From positions 1 through 7,952 of the forward strand of contig JALXCG010000142.1 in NCBI GenBank assembly GCA_026991065.1: a stretch of DNA of 7,952 nt. Reading direction: 5' to 3'. Positions 1-6,054 of this stretch are shown here, piece after piece. Origin of the DNA: JALXCG01 sp026991065 [NCBI: Gemmatimonadota bacterium]. Its GTDB lineage: Bacteria > GCA-2686955. A program made the translations under genes and the position numbers. The first letter of the stretch is position 1. Each line of letters begins with the position of its first letter. The notes beneath the pieces were generated by a model, which did no database searches, was not told the origin of the DNA, and was given only the letters and a program-made list of their open reading frames with translations.

Positions 1-803
1 AGGGGCTTCCGGGCGTGGTGCTGGGCAAGGTGCTGGCGACCACGCTGCGGGCCCAGCTTGGCGATGTGTTGACTTTTGCCTCTCCTTTTAAGGGAGCGCG
101 AACCCCGCTTGGAATGGTGCCGCGCCTCTCCCGTTTTCAGGTGGTTGGGATTTTTGACGCCGGCATGTACGAATATGATGCGACCTATGCGTTTGTCCCG
201 ATCGCGGCGGCACAGCGCATGCTGCAACTTGGGACCCATGTGACCGGTGTGCAGGCGCGTTTGAGCGATATCTACGCGGCGCGCGAGGTGGGGCGGGCGG
301 TGCAGCAGCACCTGGGAAGCATGGACTACTACACGAATGACTGGATCTCGCTCAACTCGAGTCTGTTCAATGCCTTCAAACTGGAGAAGTTCGCCCTGGC
401 GCTGATTCTTGCGCTGATCGTGATTGTCGCGGCTTTCAACATTGTTGGGACGCTGATCATGATGGTGAGCGAACGCACCCGAACCATTGGGATTTTGATG
501 GCGATGGGGGCGTCGGAGCGTTCGATCGCGCGGATTTTCATGGTTCAGGGGCTGGCGATCGGCGTGGTGGGAACGCTGATCGGTGTTTTGCTGGGGCTGG
601 GAACCAATGAGATCCTGGATACTTGGCACTTCATTCAGCTGCCCGGGGATGTCTATCTGGTGGAGACTCTGCCGGTGCTGATGAAGGTTGGAGATGTTGC
701 ACTGGTGGCGATGGTTTCGGTGCTGATCAGTTTCCTGGCGACGATCTACCCGGCCCGACAGGCGGCGTCGCTGGCGCCGGTGGAGGCGATCCGGCATGAG
801 TAG
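1..803 (+). CDS. Lipoprotein-releasing ABC transporter permease (LolC/LolE type), 5'-truncated
   Basis: Inner-membrane permease of the Lol system, which extracts lipoproteins from the inner membrane and passes them to the periplasmic carrier LolA. The frame is open from base 3 to a TAG at 801-803, giving about 266 residues; the family is usually 400-420, so the first membrane helix and part of the periplasmic domain lie left of the window. Visible parts are a GxVLGKxLA stretch typical of the periplasmic MacB-like domain (about nt 12-44), then three hydrophobic segments (about nt 390-467, 528-605, 690-752). After the first comes the cytoplasmic FtsX-family motif SERTRTIGILMAMGAS, and the protein ends with YPARQAASLAPVEAIRHE, close to the usual LolC/E C-terminus. 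A TPLGMVP...F segment (about nt 105-143) resembles the LolC region around the LolA-binding hook, from memory. LolC, LolE and single-permease LolF cannot be separated from this fragment. The 3' end overlaps lolD by 8 bp. Confidence 0.9.
   Translation, partial: GLPGVVLGKVLATTLRAQLGDVLTFASPFKGARTPLGMVPRLSRFQVVGIFDAGMYEYDATYAFVPIAAAQRMLQLGTHVTGVQARLSDIYAAREVGRAVQQHLGSMDYYTNDWISLNSSLFNAFKLEKFALALILALIVIVAAFNIVGTLIMMVSERTRTIGILMAMGASERSIARIFMVQGLAIGVVGTLIGVLLGLGTNEILDTWHFIQLPGDVYLVETLPVLMKVGDVALVAMVSVLISFLATIYPARQAASLAPVEAIRHE
782..786 (+). promoter_or_regulatory. Ribosome binding site of lolD
   Basis: GGAGG lies inside the end of the permease gene, 9 nt before the lolD ATG at 796. With the 8-bp gene overlap it suggests translational coupling of the transporter subunits. 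Confidence 0.7.
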
Positions 804-1539
804 CGGAGCGGCGTTGATCGAGATGGAGGGAGTCGGCCGGGTTTTTGTCGGCCCCACCGGCAAGCGGCTGGAGATTCTGCGTGGAGTGGATCTGCGGGTT
901 GCGGCGGGAGAGGTGGTGGCGATTACCGGCGAATCGGGTGTCGGTAAGTCGACGCTGCTCAACCTCTGCGGGTTGCTCGATCGCCCGACGGCCGGGCGTT
1001 TGCGGCTGGATGGCGTGGATGTGGATGAGTTGGTTGGGGCGCGCCAGGCGCGGTTGCGCAACGAATTCGTGGGTTTTGTGTTTCAGTTCCACCATCTGCT
1101 GCCGGAGATGACCGCGCTGGAGAATGTACTGGTGCCGGCGATGGTGCGAACCCGGGTGGGGCGCCGGGAGCGGGCGCGGGCACGGGAGTTGCTAGAGCGC
1201 GTGGGGGTGGCGGAGCGGGCGGAGCATCGACCGGGCACCCTGTCCGGCGGCGAACGGCAGCGGGTGGCGCTGGCGCGGGCGTTGATGAATGAGCCGGCGC
1301 TGCTGCTGGCTGATGAGCCGACCGGGAATCTGGATCCAGCCACCGCCGCGGCGGTTCAGGAGCTGCTTTTTGCCAATGTGGGGCGGGAGGATCGGTCGAT
1401 GATTCTGGTGACCCATGATCGCGGGCTAGCGGCGCGCGCTGACCGCCATTTTGTTTTGCGTGGGGGTGAGTTGCGGCTCCAGGAGCGGCCCGCGGTGGCC
1501 GCGCCGGCGGTGGGTGACGGAGGTGAGCAAGTTGGCTGA
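796..1539 (+). CDS. lolD: Lipoprotein-releasing ABC transporter ATP-binding protein LolD
   Basis: Cytoplasmic ATPase that powers the adjacent Lol permease. All ABC landmarks are present in its 247 residues: Walker A GESGVGKST (45-53), Q-loop Q97 in FQFHHLLPEMTALENV, signature LSGGERQRVALARAL (149-163), Walker B LLLADEPTGNLD (169-180, catalytic E174) and H-loop H207 in VTHDRG. The FQFHHLLPEMTALENV stretch and close sequence are typical of the LolD/MacB/FtsE subfamily, and the upstream permease points to LolD. The ATG at 796 has a good Shine-Dalgarno sequence and overlaps the permease stop (ATGAGTAG). The protein is slightly longer than the usual 225-235 residues because of a low-complexity Ala/Pro/Gly tail after about residue 230. 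That tail's coding DNA also carries the mcsA ribosome binding site and start, so the last codons do double duty. Confidence 0.95.
   Translation: MSSGAALIEMEGVGRVFVGPTGKRLEILRGVDLRVAAGEVVAITGESGVGKSTLLNLCGLLDRPTAGRLRLDGVDVDELVGARQARLRNEFVGFVFQFHHLLPEMTALENVLVPAMVRTRVGRRERARARELLERVGVAERAEHRPGTLSGGERQRVALARALMNEPALLLADEPTGNLDPATAAAVQELLFANVGREDRSMILVTHDRGLAARADRHFVLRGGELRLQERPAVAAPAVGDGGEQVG
1519..1526 (+). promoter_or_regulatory. Strong Shine-Dalgarno setting the mcsA start
   Basis: GGAGGTGA is a perfect 8-nt complement to the usual 3' end of 16S rRNA (consensus from knowledge; this organism's rRNA is not in the window). It sits 5 nt before TTG 1532. An in-frame GTG at 1523-1525 falls inside the element and so is an unlikely start. 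The site lies within the end of lolD. Confidence 0.75.
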
Positions 1540-2179
1540 TCGATGCGACAGTTGCCATGAGCGTCCCGCCCGGCTTGTGGTTCATGAGATCCACGGGGAG
1601 GCGCGGGTGGAGCGTCGTCTGTGCGAAGAGTGCGCGGCGAGCCGGGGCGTTCTGCCCGCAGCCGCGGCGGACGCGGGTGGTGGCACAAAGCCGGCGGTGG
1701 CGGCCGGGCCTGGTGGGGAATCCGGTCGGTGCGGCGGCGGGGGATTGACGGCGCACGGTTTTCTGCGGCGCCTGGAGGAGAGGCCGGCACAGGCGCGTGG
1801 GCGCTGCCCGAGTTGCGGGAGCACCTACGCCGAGATTCGGCGCACCGGTGTCTTGGGCTGCGCGGTTTGCTACACCACCTTTCGCATGCAGATCGAGGGG
1901 TTGCTGCAGCGAATTCATGGCGCTGCGCGGCACCGGGGGAAAGCACCGGCGGCGGCTTTTGCCGGTTCGACCACGGCCGCGGGCGAGGTTGATGCGGAGG
2001 CCGCGGGGCGGTTGCTGGCACGGCTCAAGAGTCAGCTGCGGGTCGCGGTCGAGATGGAAGCTTTCGAAGACGCGGCTGCGCTGCGGGATCGGATCCGCGG
2101 GATCGAGAAGGCGCCGGTAGATGCGACGCGGGCGGCTGTTCGTGGTGACCGGGCTGATGGTGAGCGCGACGGGGCATAG
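1532..2179 (+). CDS. mcsA: McsA-like activator of protein arginine kinase (zinc-finger, UVR domain)
   Basis: Probable activator and adaptor of McsB, the next gene. I take TTG 1532 as start, giving 215 residues: it is 5 nt after a perfect Shine-Dalgarno sequence, and the protein then begins M-ADRCDSCHERPA, matching the short lead before the first CxxC of McsA proteins. Four CxxC pairs are visible: C5/C8, C31/C34, C92/C95 and C110/C113, expected to bind zinc as two fingers. A UVR motif (about 161-193, LLARLKSQLRVAVEME.FEDAAALRDRI) follows, a short helical module shared with UvrB, UvrC and ClpC-type M domains. Residues about 40-85 form an Ala/Gly-rich linker that looks disordered and makes it somewhat longer than Firmicutes McsA (about 185). 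It overlaps lolD by 8 bp and abuts mcsB with no gap. The assignment rests on domain order plus the mcsB-clpC context; UVR-domain proteins are often annotated only generically. Confidence 0.85.
   Translation: MADRCDSCHERPARLVVHEIHGEARVERRLCEECAASRGVLPAAAADAGGGTKPAVAAGPGGESGRCGGGGLTAHGFLRRLEERPAQARGRCPSCGSTYAEIRRTGVLGCAVCYTTFRMQIEGLLQRIHGAARHRGKAPAAAFAGSTTAAGEVDAEAAGRLLARLKSQLRVAVEMEAFEDAAALRDRIRGIEKAPVDATRAAVRGDRADGERDGA
2171..2174 (+). promoter_or_regulatory. Ribosome binding site of mcsB
   Basis: GGGG (in GACGGGG) lies 5 nt before the mcsB ATG at 2180, within the last codons of mcsA. It is a moderate match to the Shine-Dalgarno consensus. Confidence 0.45.
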
Positions 2180-3241
2180 ATGGGATTCGAGCGGTTTTTC
2201 GGTACCAGTGCGGAGTGGATTGCCGGCCGTGGTCCCCGGGCGGATATCGTTGTATCCACACGGATTCGGCTGGCGCGGAATTTCGCCGGTCTGAGTTTTG
2301 GGTCCCGCTGCACACCGGCGATGAAGGAGCGCGTGCTCGATTACGGCGCCGAGATGCTGGCGCGGGCCGCGCAGTTCAAAGACGGTGTTTTTCTGCGTCT
2401 GTCGCACCTGACACCGCTGCAGCGGCAACTCTGCGTGGAGCGACACCTTATCAGCCCCGCTTTAATCGAGAATCCGGAATTCGTCGGCCTGTTGCTGGAT
2501 CGTGGGGAGATGGCGAGCGCCGTGCTGAACGAAGAGGACCATCTGCGTCTGCAGGTGATCCGGGGGGGGTTCGTGCCGCAGTTGGTCTGGCAGATGATCG
2601 ACACCCTGGATGACGATCTTGCCGCCTTTCTTCCCTACAGTTTCTCCGATCGTTGGGGCTATTTGACGGCTTGTCCCACCAACACCGGGACTGGGCTGCG
2701 GGTATCGGTTCTCATCCACCTGCCGGCGTTGGTATTGACCCGCGAGATCACCAAGGTACTGCGTGGGGTAGGGCAGGTGGACCTGGTGGTGCGCGGCTTT
2801 TATGGTGAGGGATCGGATGTGCTCGGGAATCTCTTCCAGATCTCCAATCAACGCACTCTCGGCATCTCCGAGATCGCTCTGGTGGAGAAGTTGGAGAAGA
2901 TCACGGAAGAGGTGATCCAGTATGAGGAGCGGGCGCGAGAAAGGCTGCTCGCCGGAACCAAGCGCGCCCGTCTGGAGGATCAGGTGTGGCGGGCCGCGGG
3001 CGAGTTGAAGAGCGCGCGGCTCTTGACTTCCAATGAAGTCATCACGCTTACTTCTGTAGTGCGGCTGGGAGTCAGCCTGGGGCTGCTGGAAGGAATCGAT
3101 CTTCAGGTTTTGAACGAAATCGTTCTGCAGGCACAGCCTGCCCATCTACAATTGACCGCCGGTCGCGAACTTGACGCCGAGGAGCGTGATCGCCGGAGGT
3201 CGCGTTCAGTTCAGGAAAAACTGGCCGACTTTCATTTGTAG
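2180..3241 (+). CDS. mcsB: Protein arginine kinase McsB
   Basis: Phosphagen-kinase-fold enzyme that transfers phosphate from ATP to arginine side chains of proteins, marking them for ClpC-ClpP. The 353 residues match family size. Visible motifs are the nucleotide-binding STRIRLARN (26-34), NEEDHLR (117-123) with the catalytic acidic pair, the active-site cysteine C165 in CPTNTGTG (165-172), and RGFYGEGSD...ISNQRTLGISE (205-231) with the GEG glutamate E210. Near the C-terminus, RDRRRS (336-341) matches the RDxxRA phosphoarginine-binding allosteric motif of McsB with Ala replaced by Ser. The absence of the N-terminal domain of creatine/arginine kinases, and the mcsA and clpC neighbours, separate it from metabolic guanidino kinases. 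ATG 2180 follows the mcsA stop directly (TAGATG), implying translational coupling. A run of eight G (2562-2569) lies in frame at residues R128-G129-G130. Confidence 0.96.
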   Translation: MGFERFFGTSAEWIAGRGPRADIVVSTRIRLARNFAGLSFGSRCTPAMKERVLDYGAEMLARAAQFKDGVFLRLSHLTPLQRQLCVERHLISPALIENPEFVGLLLDRGEMASAVLNEEDHLRLQVIRGGFVPQLVWQMIDTLDDDLAAFLPYSFSDRWGYLTACPTNTGTGLRVSVLIHLPALVLTREITKVLRGVGQVDLVVRGFYGEGSDVLGNLFQISNQRTLGISEIALVEKLEKITEEVIQYEERARERLLAGTKRARLEDQVWRAAGELKSARLLTSNEVITLTSVVRLGVSLGLLEGIDLQVLNEIVLQAQPAHLQLTAGRELDAEERDRRRSRSVQEKLADFHL

Positions 3242-3350
3242 TGATTCTCACCCATATTGAGAGAGTTCCGCCTTTCGCTGACAGAGCCGATGGGGGGTAC
3301 ATCCCATCCGCTGACCCGGGGCACCGCCGCCCCACACTCTGGGACCGATT
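3242..3350 (+). other. mcsB-clpC intergenic gap with small inverted repeats
   Basis: This 109-bp stretch holds no convincing gene. Three short perfect inverted repeats are visible: TCTCA/TGAGA (3246-3250 and 3258-3262), GATGGG/CCCATC (3289-3294 and 3303-3308) and GGGGC/GCCCC (3318-3322 and 3329-3333). None is followed by a T tract, so they do not look like intrinsic terminators. I see no good sigma70 promoter, no CtsR-type heptamer repeat (GGTCAAA-like) and no CIRCE element. Only a weak GGGA (3341-3344) precedes the clpC ATG. Most simply, clpC is read through from the mcsB transcript, but a promoter of unfamiliar type cannot be excluded. Confidence 0.5.
3289..3308 (+). repeat. Inverted repeat GATGGG-N8-CCCATC upstream of clpC
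   Basis: Six-base perfect inverted repeat with an 8-nt spacer, 42 nt before the clpC start. It could be an RNA hairpin in the leader or a small operator. In GC-rich DNA a 6-bp palindrome is not rare, so it may be chance. Confidence 0.3.
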
Positions 3351-5831
3351 ATGCACGACAAGTTCACCGAACGGGTGCGGAAGGTCATGTTTCTCGCGCG
3401 CGAGGAATCCGGCCGTCTGCAGCACGACTACATTGGCACCGAACACCTTCTCTTGGGGCTGGTTCGCGAGGGGGAGGGGATCGCCGTTGCGGTGCTCATT
3501 AATCTCGGGCTGGATCTGGAGCAGGTACGCAAGGCGATCGAGGATGCGATTCCCGCGCCGGGCGGAACGGCGCTGATCGGTGAGGTGCCATTTACGCCGG
3601 CGGCGAAGAAGGTGCTGGAACTGGCGGTGGAAGAAGCGCGCAGTCTTGGGCATTCCTATGTCGGGACAGAGCACCTTCTGCTTGGCCTGATCAAGGAGGG
3701 AGAGGGCACCGCTGCACGGGTGCTGAAACGCCTGAATGCTGATGTCGAAAAGGTTCGGGGCGAAACCCTGAAACTTCTCGGCGGGGAGCCGGCGCAGGGG
3801 AGCGGCGGCGGAAGTTCGGGGGCCGAAAAGAAACAAGGCAAGAGCAAAACCCCGGCGCTGGACCATTTCTGCCGTGATCTCACGCAGATGGCGCGCGACG
3901 GCAAGTTGGACCCGATCATCGGACGTGACAAAGAGATTCAGCGGGTGGCGCAGATTCTCTGCCGGCGGAAGAAAAACAATCCGGTGCTGATCGGCGAGCC
4001 GGGAGTGGGCAAGACGGCGATTGTCGAGGCGCTGGCGCAGCGGGTCGTGGATGCCCGGGTGCCGGAGATTCTGCAGAATCGGCGCGTTCTCACGCTTGAT
4101 CTGGCGGCTGTGATTGCCGGCACCAAATACCGCGGGCAGTTCGAGGAGCGGCTCAAGGCGGTGATGAATGAGATCGTGCAGTCCGACGACGTCATTCTTT
4201 TTATCGATGAGTTGCACACGCTGGTGGGGGCCGGCGCCGCCGAGGGGGCGATCGACGCTTCCAATATGCTCAAACCCTCTCTGGCGCGCGGCGAGTTGCA
4301 GTGCATCGGTGCTACCACGCTCAACGAGTATCGCAAGTACATCGAGAAGGACGGCGCGCTGGAGCGGCGTTTTCAGTCAATTATGGTGAATCCTCCTTCG
4401 GTCGACGAGACGATCGAGATTCTCAAGGGGCTGCGCGACAAGTATGAAGCTCACCACCGGGTGCAGATTACCGACGAGGCGCTGCGCGCGGCGGCGCAGC
4501 TTTCCAACCGCTATATCCAAGACCGTTTTCTGCCGGACAAGGCGATCGATGTAATCGATGAGGCGGGGTCACGGGCGCGGCTTTCACAATCGACGATTCC
4601 GCGCGAGTTGGTGGAGATGAGCGAGGAGATCGAAGAGGTTACGCGTGAGAAGGAGGAGGCGATCACGCGCCAGGAGTTTGAGCGTGCCGCGGAGTGCCGG
4701 GATCGCGAAAAGCGGTTGAAGGAGGCCTACAAGGCCGGGCGGCGCAAGTGGGAGGAGTCGCGCTCCGATCACGACGTTGTCGTGGGCGATGAGGAGATCG
4801 CAACGATTGTTTCGTCGATGACCGGAATTCCGATCTACCGCATCGGCGAGACGGAAACCCAGAAGCTCCTGAATATGGAAGAGGAGTTGGGCAAGCGCGT
4901 GATTGGTCAGCGCGATGCGATCGAAACCATTTCCAAGGCGATTCGGCGGACGCGCGCGGGTATCAAGAATCCGCGGCGGCCGATCGGTTCCTTCGTGTTT
5001 GTCGGGCCGACCGGAGTGGGCAAGACTGAATTGGCCCGGGCGCTGGCGGCGTTCCTCTTTGAAGAGGAGAGTGCTCTGGTGCGGGTGGATATGTCGGAAT
5101 ACATGGAGAAGTTCGCGGTCTCACGCTTGGTCGGTGCGCCTCCCGGCTACGTGGGGTTCGAAGAGGGGGGACAACTGACCGAAAAGGTCCGTCGCCGCCC
5201 CTACTCGGTGGTGTTGCTGGACGAGATCGAGAAAGCCCACCCCGATGTCTTCAACATTCTTCTGCAGGTTCTCGATGATGGACAGTTGACCGATTCCTAC
5301 GGGCGGGTGGTTGATTTCAAGAACGCGGTTCTCATCATGACCTCCAATGCCGGCACCCGGGCCGCGGCGACGGCCAAGAAGTTCGGCTTCCGCGGCGGCA
5401 ATCCGAAAGACGCGGAATATGATGCGATGCGAGGCAAACTCTTGGAGGAGATCCGCAAGACCTTCTCGCCGGAATTCCTCAATCGCCTGGATGACACGAT
5501 TGTCTTTCATCCACTGGACAAGTCCGAGATGGGAGAGATTGTGGAGATCTTCCTGCGCGACGTCGCCGACCGTCTGGAGGAGAAGGAGATCCGTTTTGAG
5601 GTCACCAATGAAGCCAAGGATGTGCTGATTACCAAGGGGTTCGATGCGGACTTGGGTGCCCGACCGCTGCGCCGGGCGATTCAGCGCCTGATCGAGGATC
5701 CGCTGGCGGAAGAGCTGTTGCGTGGGAGTTTTCCGCCAGGCAGCAAGATTGTGGGTGAAGCCAGCGCCGATAAGGAGAAACTGCTTTTCCGGCGGGTCGA
5801 CGAGATCGCGCCGGCGGAAGTTCAAGGGTAG
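3351..5831 (+). CDS. clpC: ClpC-type AAA+ unfoldase (ATP-dependent Clp protease ATP-binding subunit)
   Basis: Hexameric cytoplasmic unfoldase that delivers substrates to ClpP; 826 residues, family-typical. Order: an N-terminal domain with two Clp_N repeats (about 4-65 and 80-143), each with GTEHLLLGL; a Gly/Ser/Lys linker (about 145-167); AAA1 with Walker A GEPGVGKT (215-222), Walker B ILFIDE (282-287) and ERRF (338-341); an M domain with a UVR-like motif (about 424-473, [19 protein letters not shown]), diagnostic of ClpC rather than ClpA; and AAA2 with Walker A GPTGVGKT (552-559), Walker B VVLLDE (620-625) and sensor-2 GARPLRR (769-775). FGF at 678-680 is in the place of the ClpP-docking [L/I/V]GF loop. 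E31 and E107 in the two GTEH motifs correspond to the B. subtilis ClpC phosphoarginine-binding glutamates (E32, E106), consistent with reading the McsB mark. The ATG start fits the usual N-terminus although its Shine-Dalgarno sequence is weak. Confidence 0.97.
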   Translation: MHDKFTERVRKVMFLAREESGRLQHDYIGTEHLLLGLVREGEGIAVAVLINLGLDLEQVRKAIEDAIPAPGGTALIGEVPFTPAAKKVLELAVEEARSLGHSYVGTEHLLLGLIKEGEGTAARVLKRLNADVEKVRGETLKLLGGEPAQGSGGGSSGAEKKQGKSKTPALDHFCRDLTQMARDGKLDPIIGRDKEIQRVAQILCRRKKNNPVLIGEPGVGKTAIVEALAQRVVDARVPEILQNRRVLTLDLAAVIAGTKYRGQFEERLKAVMNEIVQSDDVILFIDELHTLVGAGAAEGAIDASNMLKPSLARGELQCIGATTLNEYRKYIEKDGALERRFQSIMVNPPSVDETIEILKGLRDKYEAHHRVQITDEALRAAAQLSNRYIQDRFLPDKAIDVIDEAGSRARLSQSTIPRELVEMSEEIEEVTREKEEAITRQEFERAAECRDREKRLKEAYKAGRRKWEESRSDHDVVVGDEEIATIVSSMTGIPIYRIGETETQKLLNMEEELGKRVIGQRDAIETISKAIRRTRAGIKNPRRPIGSFVFVGPTGVGKTELARALAAFLFEEESALVRVDMSEYMEKFAVSRLVGAPPGYVGFEEGGQLTEKVRRRPYSVVLLDEIEKAHPDVFNILLQVLDDGQLTDSYGRVVDFKNAVLIMTSNAGTRAAATAKKFGFRGGNPKDAEYDAMRGKLLEEIRKTFSPEFLNRLDDTIVFHPLDKSEMGEIVEIFLRDVADRLEEKEIRFEVTNEAKDVLITKGFDADLGARPLRRAIQRLIEDPLAEELLRGSFPPGSKIVGEASADKEKLLFRRVDEIAPAEVQG

Positions 5832-5854
5832 GCTGGAGGTTTCCCGGCAGACGA

Positions 5855-5874
5855 CGCGCCACTCCGCGCCACAC
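5855..5874 (+). repeat. Two-copy 10-bp tandem repeat after clpC
   Basis: CGCGCCACTC is followed at once by CGCGCCACAC (9 of 10 identical). No function is evident; it may be a small duplication in spacer DNA. Confidence 0.4.
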
Positions 5875-5890
5875 ACCCTCCCAAGGGCCG

Positions 5891-5941
5891 CAAAAGGCCT
5901 CGTCACCCTGCGTGCGCATACGTCGGGAGACGAGGCCTTTG
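5891..5941 (+). terminator. Probable intrinsic terminator hairpin downstream of clpC
   Basis: AAAGGCCTCGTC (5893-5904) and GACGAGGCCTTT (5929-5940) are perfect 12-base complements. The 24-nt interval can fold further: after an A-A mismatch, CCC (5906-5908) pairs GGG (5925-5927), and CGT (5911-5913) can pair ACG (5920-5922) around a 6-nt loop. It starts 61 nt after the clpC stop. The T run on the + strand is only three, so it is a weak Rho-independent terminator by the classical rule. The left arm is preceded by an A, so termination in the opposite direction is also weak. A processing or mRNA-stabilising stem is an alternative. Confidence 0.7.
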
Positions 5942-5995
5942 CCTGTGGGAAGCGTGTTGCCGGCCCCGGTCGAGCGGAGAGGGGGCAGGCCGCAC

Positions 5996-6024
5996 TTGGA
6001 CCCAACTGAGGCATGTGCTAGATT
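5996..6024 (+). promoter_or_regulatory. Probable sigma70 promoter of bamA with extended -10
   Basis: TTGGAC (5996-6001) is spaced 17 bp from TAGATT (6019-6024), which is preceded directly by TGC, an extended -10 (TGn). Transcription would start near 6031, leaving a leader of about 25 nt before the bamA ATG. The -35 matches TTGACA only in TTG and the -10 matches TATAAT at four of six bases; the spacing, the TGn and the position after a terminator-like hairpin strengthen the call. Confidence 0.55.
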
Positions 6025-6054
6025 CCAGGCTTTTGTAGGCATGCCCAATACTCG

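Noticed and set aside
1451-1531. Longer version of mcsA starting at ATG 1451
   Set aside because: The added 27 residues are out-of-frame lolD sequence with no McsA similarity, while a perfect Shine-Dalgarno sequence points to TTG 1532.
1532-2179. UvrB or UvrC fragment because of the UVR motif
   Set aside because: No helicase or nuclease domain is present; the CxxC pairs plus UVR motif beside mcsB and clpC fit McsA.
959-2446. Long minus-strand open frame (495 codons) antisense to lolD, mcsA and mcsB
   Set aside because: It spans three well-supported + strand genes, is dominated by Pro, Arg and Ala, and has no recognisable domain. High GC and the codon bias of the real genes explain the lack of stops.
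3241-3576. Small + strand frame starting at GTG 3241 in the mcsB-clpC gap
   Set aside because: It runs into clpC in another frame, has no Shine-Dalgarno sequence and an Arg/Pro-rich, unstructured sequence.
3072-4217. Minus-strand open frame (381 codons) antisense to mcsB and clpC
   Set aside because: Mirror of the highly conserved ClpC N-domain and AAA1; no domain or ribosome binding site of its own.
5891-5941. Hairpin as an insertion-element end or attachment site
   Set aside because: No transposase or integrase, no target-site duplication and no second copy is visible in the window.
5121-6014. Minus-strand open frame (297 codons) antisense to the clpC 3' end and the spacer
   Set aside because: Most of it is antisense to AAA2 of ClpC, and it reads through the terminator-like hairpin; no recognisable protein features.
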